The translations under genes and the position numbers were made by a program. The notes beneath the pieces are model-generated. The model made no database searches. It was not told where the DNA came from and was given only the letters and a program-made list of their open reading frames with translations. Shown piece after piece: positions 19,733 through 27,804 of a stretch of DNA of 32,515 nt. Position 1 is the stretch's first letter, and every line of letters begins with the position of its first letter. Source of the stretch: Variovorax sp. (lineage in GTDB: Bacteria; Pseudomonadota; Gammaproteobacteria; Burkholderiales; Burkholderiaceae_C); NCBI GenBank assembly GCA_017744935.1, contig JAGIAI010000030.1, positions 60,611 to 93,125 on the forward strand, read 5' to 3'.

Positions 19733-19882
19733 ATGGCCACCAGTCCCGATCTTCCGTCTCCCGTCACTCCCGACCCGCCGGACGTGCCTGAGCTGCCTGT
19801 CGAGCCCGATCAAGGGCCTGCGGCGCCACCCGGCGATCTCGCGCTTCCGATGACTGCATCGGTTACTTGCAAGTCGTCGTGA
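19733..19882 (+). CDS. Small proline-rich protein, 49 residues, unknown function
   Basis: An ORF of 49 codons starting MATSPDLPSPVTPDPPDVPE. Twelve of the first 33 residues are proline, interspersed with Asp, Glu, Val and Leu; the C-terminus is MTASVTCKSS with one cysteine. There is no hydrophobic segment or signal peptide. A strong Shine-Dalgarno AAGGAG lies 7 bases before the ATG, inside a hairpin loop. The ORF sits in the 322-base gap between tRNA-Val and the oxidoreductase gene, which holds no other convincing gene. It is probably an intrinsically disordered peptide. I do not recognise a family and cannot propose a role; the good ribosome binding site is the main reason to call it a gene. 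Confidence 0.6.
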   Translation: MATSPDLPSPVTPDPPDVPELPVEPDQGPAAPPGDLALPMTASVTCKSS

Positions 19883-19912
19883 CCGGCGGCTGCACGCCGC
19901 TATGCTCCTGAC

Positions 19913-21010
19913 ATGGATGAATTCGATTGCGCCGTGATCGGCGCCGGCGTAGTCGGTCTGGCCGTCGCACGGGCCCTCGCGCTCCAGGGACGCGAGGTCA
20001 TCGTGCTGGAGGCCGAAGGCGCCATCGGCACTGGGACGAGCTCGCGCAACAGCGAGGTGATCCATGCCGGGATCTACTACCCCAAGGGCTCACTGAAGGC
20101 CCGGCTGTGCGTGGAGGGCAAGAGGCTGCTCTACGCCTATGCCGATGAGCGCGGTGTGCCGCATCGTCGCTGCGGCAAACTCATTGTCGCGACCTCCGAA
20201 GCGCAGGTCGAACAACTCGCCGGCATCATGGCCAAGGCCGCAGCCAATGGCGTTGACGATATGGTCCTGCTCTCCGGCGAGCAGGCTCGCGCGATCGAGC
20301 CTCAACTGGCTTGCACCGCGGCACTTCTTTCACCCAGCACGGGCATCGTGGACAGCCATGCGTTCATGTTGAGCTTGCAGGGGGATCTGGAGCATGCAGG
20401 AGGCATCGTTGCGATCAAGTCGGGTGTCGCGAGTGCCGCATGTGAAAAGGGAGGCATTCTTCTGACTACCGACGACGGCACGCGGTTGCGGTGCGGCAGC
20501 GTGGTGAATGCAGCGGGACTTTCTGCGCCGTTATTGGCACGGCATTTCGAAGGGCTTTCTCTGCAATTCGTGCCGCAGGCCTTTTTTGCAAAAGGAAACT
20601 ACTTCACCCTGGCCGGGCGGGTGCCCTTTAGTCGCTTGATTTATCCCGTGCCGGAGGCGGCAGGTCTTGGCGTGCACCTCACGCTTGATCTCGGCGGCCA
20701 AGCCAAGTTCGGGCCGGACGTCCAATGGGTCGATCGTCCGGATGACCTCCAGGTCGATCCCGCCCGCGGCCAGGCCTTTTACGCGGAGGTTCGGAAATAT
20801 TGGCCCGCCCTGCCGGATGGCGCGCTCCAGCCCGGTTATGCGGGCATGCGGCCCAAGATTTCCGGTCCGACGGAGGCGGCTGCCGACTTCATGATCGCGG
20901 GGCCGGCCGACCATGGCATTCCGGGTCTTGTCAACCTGTTCGGGATCGAATCACCGGGTCTGACGAGCAGCTTGGCCATCGCCCGTCAAGTGGCTGATCT
21001 GCTGTCGTAG
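19913..21010 (+). CDS. lhgO: FAD-dependent oxidoreductase, L-2-hydroxyglutarate dehydrogenase-like
   Basis: A 365-residue DAO-superfamily flavoprotein. The FAD-binding dinucleotide fold begins at once: [18 protein letters not shown] (GxGxxG at residues 10-15) and ends its second strand with a Glu (VIVLEAE). [24 protein letters not shown] is highly characteristic of the LhgO/L2HGDH group, as are the segment near [15 protein letters not shown] and the C-terminal [14 protein letters not shown]. It would oxidise L-2-hydroxyglutarate to 2-oxoglutarate with electrons going to the quinone pool. The length is slightly shorter than E. coli LhgO (422), which is common for this subgroup. Other 2-hydroxyacid or amino acid substrates are possible. 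Confidence 0.85.
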   Translation: MDEFDCAVIGAGVVGLAVARALALQGREVIVLEAEGAIGTGTSSRNSEVIHAGIYYPKGSLKARLCVEGKRLLYAYADERGVPHRRCGKLIVATSEAQVEQLAGIMAKAAANGVDDMVLLSGEQARAIEPQLACTAALLSPSTGIVDSHAFMLSLQGDLEHAGGIVAIKSGVASAACEKGGILLTTDDGTRLRCGSVVNAAGLSAPLLARHFEGLSLQFVPQAFFAKGNYFTLAGRVPFSRLIYPVPEAAGLGVHLTLDLGGQAKFGPDVQWVDRPDDLQVDPARGQAFYAEVRKYWPALPDGALQPGYAGMRPKISGPTEAAADFMIAGPADHGIPGLVNLFGIESPGLTSSLAIARQVADLLS

Positions 21011-21060
21011 ATGGGCGCAGGCATGTACCATGCGGCGGTGCGTCGTTTGTCGGCGTGAGT

Positions 21061-21081
21061 TGCCGGCGCGGTGCCGGCGCG
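21061..21081. repeat. Tandem 10-base direct repeat before the DUF883 gene
   Basis: TGCCGGCGCG occurs twice, separated by one G. Because GCCGGC is self-complementary, the two copies can also pair as a 6-base stem. It lies just upstream of the ribosome binding site GAGGAGG (21084-21090) of the next gene. Confidence 0.5.
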
Positions 21082-21100
21082 TTGAGGAGGACCTTTTTCA

Positions 21101-21409
21101 ATGACTGCAACCACCAACCTCGAAGCAGCGGCCAACGCCGTGGCAGAAGACATTGCGAGCGATGTGCGCGGCGTGCTCGCCAGCAAGGATCTCGATTCGG
21201 TCCCTCACATCAAGGCCCTTCGCCAGCGTATCGACAGCAAGCTGGCGATCGCGCGCGAACTGGCCGCCGAAAAGAGCCGCGTCGCCGCCAAGAAGGCTCG
21301 CGAGGCTGCCAGTTCGGCCAACGCCTACGCGCACGATGAGCCCTGGCAGATCGCCGGAGCTGCACTGGCAGTGGGCGTCCTGGTGGGCCTGCTGCTTGGC
21401 CGCCGCTGA
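21101..21409 (+). CDS. DUF883 family protein (YqjD/ElaB-like), membrane-anchored
   Basis: A 102-residue protein with a helical, coiled-coil-prone N-terminal region rich in Ala, Lys, Arg and Glu (about residues 5-75) and a C-terminal transmembrane helix ending in a short positive tail (WQIAGAALAVGVLVGLLLGRR). This is the arrangement of YqjD and ElaB, which in E. coli associate with ribosomes and sit in the inner membrane in stationary phase. GAGGAGG lies 10 bases before the ATG. The following gene is YqjE-like, the same order as in the E. coli yqjDE cluster, which strengthens the call. The function is only known by family analogy. Confidence 0.88.
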   Translation: MTATTNLEAAANAVAEDIASDVRGVLASKDLDSVPHIKALRQRIDSKLAIARELAAEKSRVAAKKAREAASSANAYAHDEPWQIAGAALAVGVLVGLLLGRR

Positions 21410-21481
21410 GTTCATCCACGCCAGCGCAGCCCTGAAGTGGGCCCGGCCCGGCACTTGCCGCGAGGCTTGCGAGGTCGGCGC

Positions 21482-22168
21482 ATGAGGCTGTCGTCGCTTT
21501 TCGGGATCAAATCCCAGTTGCGGCGCTTGCGAATCCTGATCGGTGAAAGTGCCCTCGCGGCGGAAGACCGGGCCGAACTCCTGCGCTTTGCTTGGGAAGA
21601 CGAGAAGAAGCGACTGCGATGGATGCTCGGTCTCGTCATTGCGGTGGTCGGACTCACGACGATCGCGATCGCCCTGCTGTCGGTGGCCATCGTCGTCCAC
21701 TTCTGGGACTCGCCACATCGATCGGTGGCCGCCTGGCTGGTCGCCGCGGTCTGGGTGGCGCTCTGGCTGACCTCGGTCGTCGCGCTTCTTTCGATGTCGG
21801 GCAAGTCGTCGTCGGCGTTTGAGCCGGTGCTCCGCGAGTTCGAGCGCGATCGCGCGTGGCTCCGGCAAAGCCTCGGAAAGAGGAAGCCAGGCGCAGTTCC
21901 GCGCGAACCGCGACCCCATACCCGAGAAGAACTGCTGCTGCGTATCGAAAAGCAGCGCGTGCGCATCGCGACCCTCGAAGCGGCCTCGACAGGCAAGGGC
22001 GAAGCCCCTCTGCCGAATGAAAGCCCTAGCGCCGCCGCGATACGCATCGCGCGCGAGCACCCGGTTGCCGCCGGCGTTGCTGCCGCAGCGGTGGTCGCGG
22101 TCCTTGGGCCGCGCCGCATCGTGCGCTGGGCCAGCGTGATCGTGCCGGTTCTCTGGCGGATGCGCTGA
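21482..22168 (+). CDS. YqjE-like (phage holin superfamily III) membrane protein with a YqjK-like C-terminal tail
   Basis: A 228-residue membrane protein. Residues 1-120 match the YqjE/putative holin arrangement: amphipathic N-terminus, transmembrane helices near 48-72 and 82-105, and a basic linker. Residues 145-228 (PHTREELLLRIEKQRVRI, then REHPVAAGVAAAAVVAV and GPRRIVRWASVIVPVLWRMR) resemble the separate small protein YqjK of E. coli, with its LLxxIxxQR and VRWAxxxxxVWxxxR patterns. The fusion call is from memory of these patterns. I chose the ATG at 21482; an in-frame ATG 45 bases upstream adds an Arg/Pro-rich stretch unlike the family. No clear ribosome binding site is visible. It converges on pyrD with a 10-base gap. 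Confidence 0.8.
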   Translation: MRLSSLFGIKSQLRRLRILIGESALAAEDRAELLRFAWEDEKKRLRWMLGLVIAVVGLTTIAIALLSVAIVVHFWDSPHRSVAAWLVAAVWVALWLTSVVALLSMSGKSSSAFEPVLREFERDRAWLRQSLGKRKPGAVPREPRPHTREELLLRIEKQRVRIATLEAASTGKGEAPLPNESPSAAAIRIAREHPVAAGVAAAAVVAVLGPRRIVRWASVIVPVLWRMR

Positions 22169-22178
22169 TCTAGGCTGC

Positions 22179-23246
22179 TCAGGCGTCGCTGTGGCGCAGT
22201 GCCTGAGCCACTTTCCGGACCAGCCCCGGTCCCCGATAGATCAATCCGGTGTAGAGCTGCACCACGTCCGCACCGGCATTGATTTTCGACTTCGCATCGG
22301 CCGCGCTCAGAATGCCGCCGACGCCGACGATGGGGAATTTGCTTCCCAGCGCGGCCCGCAACTGCCCGATGACGCGGTTACTTGCCTCCCTGACCGGCGC
22401 GCCCGACAGGCCGCCAGCTTCCGCGGCGTGCTGCAGACCTGCCACTGCCTCGCGCGAAAGGGTCGTGTTGGTGGCAATAACGCCGTCCATGCCATGCCGC
22501 AGGAGTGTCGCGGCGATCACCTTGACCTGGGCTTCGTCGAGATCGGGTGCGATCTTCACGAAGAGAGGGACTCGCTTGCCATGCCTTGCGGCGAGGGCTT
22601 CGCGCTTGTCGGCCACCGCGCCAAGCAGCGCATCCAGTGCTTCGTCGCTCTGGAGCGAACGCAGGTTCGTGGTATTGGGGCTCGAAATGTTGATCGTCAC
22701 GTAATCGGCATGCGGGTACACGCCATCGAGCCCGATCAGGTAGTCGTCTACGGCGCGCTCGATCGGCGTGGCTGCGTTCTTGCCGATGTTGAGACCGAGC
22801 AGCATCGGCAACCTGGATGTATCTCGCCGAAAGCGGGCGCGTTGCACGTTCGCGATGAACGCCTCAAGGCCCTCATTGTTGAACCCCAGGCGGTTGATGA
22901 GTGCGTCCCGTTGAGGCAACCGGAACATGCGCGGCTTGGGGTTGCCGGGCTGCGCCTTGGGCGTGACCGTGCCGACCTCGACGAAGCCGAATCCCATCGA
23001 GGCAAAGGCGTCGATGCAACGGGCATTCTTGTCGAGTCCGGCCGCGAGTCCGACCCGGTTCGGAAACGTCAGCCCTGCGAGCGTGACCCGGTCTTCCACA
23101 CGCGGAGCAGCGTAGGCGCAGGCGAGTGGCGTGTTCTGGGTACGCGCAAGCGCATCCAGGGTGACTTCGTGGGCATGCTCGGGGTCGAAACCGAACAGGA
23201 AAGGACGGGCAAGTCCATAAAGCGACGAGGGCAACAGCAGGGGCAT
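22179..23246 (-). CDS. pyrD: Dihydroorotate dehydrogenase (quinone), class 2
   Basis: A 355-residue FMN enzyme that oxidises dihydroorotate to orotate in pyrimidine synthesis, passing electrons to membrane quinone. The N-terminal [26 protein letters not shown] is the class 2 membrane-associating helical region. The barrel contains [39 protein letters not shown], the substrate segment NRLGFNNEG, and [14 protein letters not shown] with the catalytic serine region. The FMN phosphate site is near [28 protein letters not shown]. The ATG at 23246 fits family starts, but no Shine-Dalgarno sequence is evident. It is divergent from rpiA across 40 bases. Confidence 0.96.
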   Translation of the reverse strand: MPLLLPSSLYGLARPFLFGFDPEHAHEVTLDALARTQNTPLACAYAAPRVEDRVTLAGLTFPNRVGLAAGLDKNARCIDAFASMGFGFVEVGTVTPKAQPGNPKPRMFRLPQRDALINRLGFNNEGLEAFIANVQRARFRRDTSRLPMLLGLNIGKNAATPIERAVDDYLIGLDGVYPHADYVTINISSPNTTNLRSLQSDEALDALLGAVADKREALAARHGKRVPLFVKIAPDLDEAQVKVIAATLLRHGMDGVIATNTTLSREAVAGLQHAAEAGGLSGAPVREASNRVIGQLRAALGSKFPIVGVGGILSAADAKSKINAGADVVQLYTGLIYRGPGLVRKVAQALRHSDA

Positions 23247-23286
23247 TGGATAATTCTCGACTTCAATCAGCCAAGGATTCTCCCCG

Positions 23287-23988
23287 ATGACTTCCCCCGC
23301 TCCGGCTCAGGCCCTGACCCAGGACGAACTCAAGGCGCAGGTCGGCCGCGCCGCGCTGGACTATGTTGTCAAGGGCGAAATCGTGGGGGTGGGCACCGGC
23401 TCGACGGTGAACAAGTTCATCGATGCGCTTGCCACCATCAAGTCGGAGATCCGGGGGGCGGTCTCCAGTTCGGTGGCATCGACTGAGCGGCTCCAGGCGC
23501 TGGGCATCCCTGTCTTCGATAGCAACGAGGTCGAAGAACTGGCGGTCTACATCGACGGCGCCGACGAGATCGACGGGCGCGGCTACATGATCAAGGGCGG
23601 CGGTGCGGCCCTGACGCGCGAGAAGATCGTCGCGGGGCAGTCGCGGCGATTCGTCTGCATCGCCGACTCTTCCAAGCTGGTCAATACGCTCGGGGCGTTT
23701 CCGCTCCCGGTGGAGGTGATTCCCATGGCGACGCAGCGCGTGATCCGCCAATTCGCGCGCCTGGGTGGGCAGGCTCAGGTTCGGCTCAAGGATGGGGCAC
23801 CGCTCGTGACCGACAACGGTCAGCACATCATCGACGTCACCGGCTTGCGGATCACGGATCCGCTCGGTTTCGAGACGGAAGTGAACCAGTGGCCGGGGGT
23901 GATCACGGTGGGGGTCTTCGCCCGGCAGCGGGCCAGCGTGTGCCTGCTGGGCACATCGTCCGGCGTGCGGACGATGCGGTTCGGCTGA
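23287..23988 (+). CDS. rpiA: Ribose-5-phosphate isomerase A
   Basis: A 233-residue isomerase that interconverts ribose 5-phosphate and ribulose 5-phosphate in the pentose phosphate pathway. [15 protein letters not shown] is the phosphate-binding loop, and DGADEID and [12 protein letters not shown] hold the catalytic Asp, Lys and Glu residues. The C-terminus is slightly extended ([14 protein letters not shown]). AAGGA sits about 10 bases before the ATG. Its stop codon lies inside a small hairpin that may end transcription between it and the convergent glutaredoxin-like gene. Confidence 0.96.
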   Translation: MTSPAPAQALTQDELKAQVGRAALDYVVKGEIVGVGTGSTVNKFIDALATIKSEIRGAVSSSVASTERLQALGIPVFDSNEVEELAVYIDGADEIDGRGYMIKGGGAALTREKIVAGQSRRFVCIADSSKLVNTLGAFPLPVEVIPMATQRVIRQFARLGGQAQVRLKDGAPLVTDNGQHIIDVTGLRITDPLGFETEVNQWPGVITVGVFARQRASVCLLGTSSGVRTMRFG

Positions 23989-24003
23989 GGCCGAGACGGC
24001 CTC
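23987..24003. terminator. Short hairpin between convergent rpiA and the DUF4124 gene
   Basis: GAGGCC (23987-23992) and GGCCTC (23998-24003) form a perfect 6-base-pair stem with a 5-base loop, overlapping the last bases of the rpiA stop codon. No T-tract follows, so a role as a bidirectional terminator is only suggested by position. Confidence 0.35.
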
Positions 24004-24018
24004 TGGGCGCTCTTAGAC

Positions 24019-24645
24019 TTAGAACTTGATGCCGGCCGGATTGCTCGGCGACGGCTCGCTGGAAGGGGCCGCAGGCGCCGGAATCGCGGCGGGCGTCGGC
24101 GCCGCGACGGGGGAGGGCTGCGCGGTCGGCGCCAGTGCTACCAGCGGCTGGGCCGGCGGATTCTGATAGCTCGCCGGCAACTGCGAACTCTTCGGATAGC
24201 CTGCTGCGTCGAGGTACTGCGACCACTCGCTGTCCGAAAAGCCTTTGAGCTGCTGCGAACCGATGCTGAGCAGGGGTAGGCCACTCTGTCCGCTCAGGCG
24301 TTGCAGGGCAGCGATGTCGTCGTTGCTCTTGACCGTGCGCTCACTGAACGGCACGCCACGCGTGATCAGCAGGGAGCGCGCCGCGCCGCACGGGCCGCAC
24401 TCTTCGCCTGTATAGAGCGTGACGGGGTAACGCTGGGTCACCTGCCTCAGCTCGTACGGCAGACCAACGGCAGAATTGATGGTGTTTCCGGCCCGCGAGG
24501 TAGCGGGCTGCGAAGAAGCTGTCGGCGGTTGGTCGGAGAAGGTCACGCGCCCATCCTTGTCGACCTGGCGGTAGACCGCCTGGGCAAAGGACGAGGTCGC
24601 AACCAGCAGCAGGGCAAGGCTTGCGATGGCGGAGCGGTTTTTCAT
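24019..24645 (-). CDS. Exported DUF4124/glutaredoxin-like protein
   Basis: A 208-residue protein with an N-terminal signal peptide (MKNRSAIASLALLLVATSSFAQA, cleavage probably after the second-last Ala group). A DUF4124 segment follows (YRQVDKDGRVTFSDQPP), then a glutaredoxin/thioredoxin-like domain with a CxxC motif (EECGPCGAARSLL, about residues 84-96) and GLPLLSIGSQQLKGF, and finally a Pro/Ala-rich tail of about 50 residues. It probably acts in the periplasm as a thiol-disulfide protein; its partner is unknown. The ATG at 24645 has GGGAGA about 6 bases upstream; the frame runs 16 codons further, but that extension would destroy the signal peptide. It lies 57 bases after prlC and is probably cotranscribed. 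Confidence 0.85.
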   Translation of the reverse strand: MKNRSAIASLALLLVATSSFAQAVYRQVDKDGRVTFSDQPPTASSQPATSRAGNTINSAVGLPYELRQVTQRYPVTLYTGEECGPCGAARSLLITRGVPFSERTVKSNDDIAALQRLSGQSGLPLLSIGSQQLKGFSDSEWSQYLDAAGYPKSSQLPASYQNPPAQPLVALAPTAQPSPVAAPTPAAIPAPAAPSSEPSPSNPAGIKF

Positions 24646-24702
24646 CGAGGTCTCCCGGATTCGGATGACGCCGAGTATCTCAGGCTCCGCCACCGTTCGG
24701 CC

Positions 24703-26754
24703 TTAGGCTGGTTGTGGTTCCGCCATGCCCTGGTGGCGCAGCAACGCGTCGATCTGCGGTTCGCGACCGCGGAAGGCCTTGAACGATTCCATCGCGGTGC
24801 GGCTTCCTCCCGCTTCGAGAATGGCCTGCCGGTATTTCCGGCCCGTCTCGATGCTCGGCTCGCCGTTGGCGCCGGCAGTTTCCTCGAAAGCCGCGTAGGC
24901 GTCGGCGCTCAGCACCTCGGCCCACTTGTAGCTGTAGTAGCCAGCCGCATACCCGCCGGAGAAGATGTGGCTGAAGGTATGAGGAGTGCGGCTGAAGGCC
25001 GGGGACGGCATGACCGCCACTTCCTGGCGCACCTTGCCGAGCAGCGCGAGCACCTCGCCCGGCTTGGCGGTCGTGGCGTCATAGGCAGTGTGCAGCAGCA
25101 TGTCGAACAGCGAGAACTCGATCTGCCGCAGCGTCTGCAGGCCGCTCTGGAAGTTCTTGGCCGCCGTCATCTTGTCGAACAGGGCGCGCGGCAGTGGGGC
25201 GCCGGTATCGACGTGCGAAGTCATGTGGGAAAGCACGTCCCATTCCCAGCAGAAGTTCTCCATGAATTGGCTGGGCAGCTCGACCGCATCCCATTCCACG
25301 CCGCTGATGCCGGAGACATCGCGCTCGTTGATCTGCGTGAGCATGTGATGCAGGCCATGGCCGAATTCGTGGAAGAGCGTCGTCACGTCGTCATGTGTGA
25401 GCAGTGGCGGCTTGCCGTCGACGCCTTCGGCGAAGTTGCAGACAAGCTGTGCGACCGGCGTCTGCAGCGCGCCGGTGTCGGGGCGCAGCCAACGGGCGCG
25501 GACGTCGTCCATCCACGCGCCGCCGCGCTTGGCCGGTCGCGCGGACGGGTCGAGGTAGAACTGTCCGACCTTCTGGCCGTTGCGCTCGATACGGTAGAAC
25601 TCGACGCTCGGATGCCAGACCGGCGCCACGTCGCGTCGGATCGACACCTCGAAGAGCGTCTCGACGATCTTGAACAGCCCGGCCATCACCTTCGGCGCGG
25701 TGAAGTACTGCTTCACCTCTTGATCACTGAAGGCATAGCGCGCTTCCTTGAGCTTCTCGCCGATGTAGCTCCAGTCCCAGGGCTGCGGATCGGTTACGCC
25801 GAGTTGCTCGGCGGCGAAGACGCGCAGGTCGGCCAGATCGCGCTCGCCGTAGGGCTTGGCCTTGGTCGCCAGATCGCGCAGGAACTTGATCACCTGATCG
25901 GCGGATTCCGCCATCTTCGGGACGATCGAAAGTTCGCCAAAATTCGGGTACCCGAGGAGCTTGGCTTCCTCCTGGCGCAACTCGAGGATTTCGCGGATCA
26001 ACTCGGTGTTGTCGAAGGCCGGATCGCCGAGCTCGCTCGCGCGGGTGACGTAGGCACGGTAGAGCCGTTCGCGCAGCGCGCTGCTCTTGGCGAACTGCAT
26101 CACCGGCAGGTAGGACGGCATCTTCAGTGTGAGCTTGTAGCCTTCCTTGCCCTCGGCGTCCGCGGCTGTGCGGGCGGCGCTGATCACGTCCTCCGGCAGC
26201 CCCTCCAGCTCGCCCAGCGGGGCGTAGTAGGCGAAGGCATCGGTGGCATCGAGTGCGTTTTCACTGAACTTCTGGCTCAGTTCGGCCTGACGTTCCTGGA
26301 TCTCGGCGAAGCGGACCTTCGCCACTCCCTGCAATTCGGCACCGCCCAGCACGAAGTTGCGGATCGCGTTGTGATGTGCCTGACGCTGCTCCGCATTGAG
26401 CGTGGCGGGATCGATGGCCTTGTACTTGGCGTACAGGCGTTCGTCGGAACCGAGGCGCGTCCAGAAGGCGGTGACGCGCGGCATCGCCTCGTTGTAGGCG
26501 GCGCGGAGTTCGGGCGTATCGGCGACCGCGTTGAGATGGCCCACCGCACCCCACGCGCGGCTGAAGCGCTCGGACGCCACGTCGAGTACTCGCGAGATCG
26601 CCAGCCAGTCCGAGGGAAATTCGGGAGCGGTTACGGCTTGCAGCGCCGCTTCGGCCTCCGCCAGCAGTGCATCGACCGCCGGAGCGACATGCGCGGGCTT
26701 GATCCGGTCAAAAAGCGGGAGGTCGGCAAAGTCAAGAAGCGGGTTGTCAGTCAT
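24703..26754 (-). CDS. prlC: Oligopeptidase A (M3 family zinc metallopeptidase)
   Basis: A 683-residue thimet-oligopeptidase-family enzyme that cleaves short peptides in the cytoplasm, including released signal peptides. The zinc site is HEFGH, His462 and His466, with Glu463 as catalytic base and Glu492 (VELPSQ) as third ligand. The N-terminus begins MTDNPLLDFADLPLFDRIKPAHVAPA, typical of OpdA/PrlC, whose E. coli form is 680 residues. SHIFSGGYAAGYYSYKWAEVLSADAYAAF near the C-terminus is also characteristic. GGA lies 8 bases before the ATG. A structured 127-base gap separates it from folD. Confidence 0.96.
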   Translation of the reverse strand: MTDNPLLDFADLPLFDRIKPAHVAPAVDALLAEAEAALQAVTAPEFPSDWLAISRVLDVASERFSRAWGAVGHLNAVADTPELRAAYNEAMPRVTAFWTRLGSDERLYAKYKAIDPATLNAEQRQAHHNAIRNFVLGGAELQGVAKVRFAEIQERQAELSQKFSENALDATDAFAYYAPLGELEGLPEDVISAARTAADAEGKEGYKLTLKMPSYLPVMQFAKSSALRERLYRAYVTRASELGDPAFDNTELIREILELRQEEAKLLGYPNFGELSIVPKMAESADQVIKFLRDLATKAKPYGERDLADLRVFAAEQLGVTDPQPWDWSYIGEKLKEARYAFSDQEVKQYFTAPKVMAGLFKIVETLFEVSIRRDVAPVWHPSVEFYRIERNGQKVGQFYLDPSARPAKRGGAWMDDVRARWLRPDTGALQTPVAQLVCNFAEGVDGKPPLLTHDDVTTLFHEFGHGLHHMLTQINERDVSGISGVEWDAVELPSQFMENFCWEWDVLSHMTSHVDTGAPLPRALFDKMTAAKNFQSGLQTLRQIEFSLFDMLLHTAYDATTAKPGEVLALLGKVRQEVAVMPSPAFSRTPHTFSHIFSGGYAAGYYSYKWAEVLSADAYAAFEETAGANGEPSIETGRKYRQAILEAGGSRTAMESFKAFRGREPQIDALLRHQGMAEPQPA

Positions 26755-26793
26755 GTCAATTCCAGGTCGAGCGAAGCGAAGACCGTTCGGGAG

Positions 26794-26862
26794 TCACTGC
26801 GGAACCGGCTTTGCCGGGCCGCCGGTGACGCCCCTTGAGGGGGAGGCGGCTACACGCAGTGA
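26794..26862. repeat. Palindromic intergenic element between folD and prlC
   Basis: The outer arms TCACTGCG (26794-26801) and CGCAGTGA (26855-26862) are a perfect 8-base inverted repeat. They enclose two hairpins: CCGGC-TTT-GCCGG (26805-26817) and CCCC-TTGA-GGGG (26831-26842). This three-part structure resembles dispersed intergenic palindromes I recall in Comamonadaceae, with GGCTTTGCCGG and CCTTGAGGGG cores. It lies inside the folD-prlC transcript path, so it could attenuate or stabilise RNA. Copy number elsewhere in the genome is not visible. Confidence 0.65.
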
Positions 26863-26881
26863 GCAAGCAACGGGGTGGTCT

Positions 26882-27733
26882 TTATCTTGCGGCGCGTTCC
26901 GCGGCTTCAAGAGTGTTGGCGAGCAGCATCGCGCGGGTCATGGGCCCGACACCGCCCGGTACTGGCGTGATCCAGCCTGCGACTTCCTTGACGCCTTCGA
27001 AATCGACGTCGCCCGCGAGCTTGCCGTCTTCCTTGCGGTTCATGCCGACGTCGATGATGACCGCACCGGGCTTGACCATGTCCGCCGTCAGGATGTTGCG
27101 CTTGCCGACCGCCGCGACCACCACGTCAGCCTGCCGCGTGATGGCGCCGAGATCCTTCGTCGCGCTGTGGCAGATGGTGACCGTGGCGTTCTTGGCCAGC
27201 AGCATCATCGCCATGGGCTTGCCCACGATGTTGCTGCGGCCGATGACGACTGCGTGCTTGCTGCGCAGGTCGTAGCCGATCGATTCGAGCATCTTCATGC
27301 AGCCGTGCGGCGTGCAGGGCCAGAAGCCCGGCTGGCCAACCATGAGTGCACCGGCGCTCGCGACGTGGAAACCGTCCACGTCCTTGGCAGGAGAGATCGC
27401 CTCGATGACGCGATGGCTGTCCATGTGCGGCGGCAATGGCAATTGCACGAGGATGCCGTGCACCTTGGGGTCGTTGTTGAGCGCGTGGATGCGCGCAAGC
27501 AGATCGGCTTCGGTCATGGTCGCCGGATAGCGCTCCAGGTTGGCGGTCAGCCCCGTTTCGCTGCTGTCGTTGACCTTGTGCTTGACGTAGACCTGGCTTG
27601 CCGGATCGTCCCCGACCAGCACGATCGCGAGTGTTGGCTCGACCCCGCTCGCCTTGAGCGCGGCAATGCGGCCGGAAACCTCGGTGCGGATTTTTCGGGA
27701 CAGCGCGTTGCCGTCGATCAGTTGGGCTGTCAT
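26882..27733 (-). CDS. folD: Methylenetetrahydrofolate dehydrogenase/cyclohydrolase FolD
   Basis: A 283-residue bifunctional folate enzyme that oxidises 5,10-methylene-THF to methenyl-THF with NADP and hydrolyses it to 10-formyl-THF. The catalytic lysine lies in [12 protein letters not shown], with GILVQLPLP and PAKDVDGFH as substrate-site motifs, [15 protein letters not shown] as the NADP-binding loop, and [18 protein letters not shown] at the C-terminus. The ATG at 27733 is chosen since the family begins just before AQLIDG; the frame extends six codons further to a TTG. An intrinsic terminator of the upstream two-component genes lies immediately ahead, so folD needs its own promoter, which I cannot identify. 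Confidence 0.97.
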   Translation of the reverse strand: MTAQLIDGNALSRKIRTEVSGRIAALKASGVEPTLAIVLVGDDPASQVYVKHKVNDSSETGLTANLERYPATMTEADLLARIHALNNDPKVHGILVQLPLPPHMDSHRVIEAISPAKDVDGFHVASAGALMVGQPGFWPCTPHGCMKMLESIGYDLRSKHAVVIGRSNIVGKPMAMMLLAKNATVTICHSATKDLGAITRQADVVVAAVGKRNILTADMVKPGAVIIDVGMNRKEDGKLAGDVDFEGVKEVAGWITPVPGGVGPMTRAMLLANTLEAAERAAR

Positions 27734-27752
27734 CGTTTTCCTGTCTTCCAAG

Positions 27753-27777
27753 TAAAAACGCCCGCTTGCGCAGGCGT
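27753..27777 (-). terminator. Intrinsic terminator of the two-component operon
   Basis: On the minus strand ACGCCTGC (27777-27770) and GCGGGCGT (27765-27758) pair with one mismatch around a GCAA loop and are followed by a run of T (27758-27754). It lies 28 bases after the response-regulator stop and just before the folD start. Confidence 0.8.
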
Positions 27778-27804
27778 GGGTGCGAGACGGTGGTCGGCCG
27801 GGCG

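Noticed and set aside
19610..20065. A 151-codon minus-strand frame across the gap after tRNA-Val
   Set aside because: It runs into the start of the FAD oxidoreductase, has no ribosome binding site, and no recognisable motif.
21011..21058. A 15-codon ORF (MGAGMYHAAVRRLSA) directly after the oxidoreductase stop
   Set aside because: No ribosome binding site and no run of regulatory codons; not supported as a leader peptide.
24301..26838. An 845-codon plus-strand open frame opposite prlC
   Set aside because: It is antisense to a fully convincing metallopeptidase with zinc site, and also runs across the DUF4124 gene. Its composition (Arg/His/Asp/Leu/Val rich without motifs) is typical of antisense frames in GC-rich DNA.
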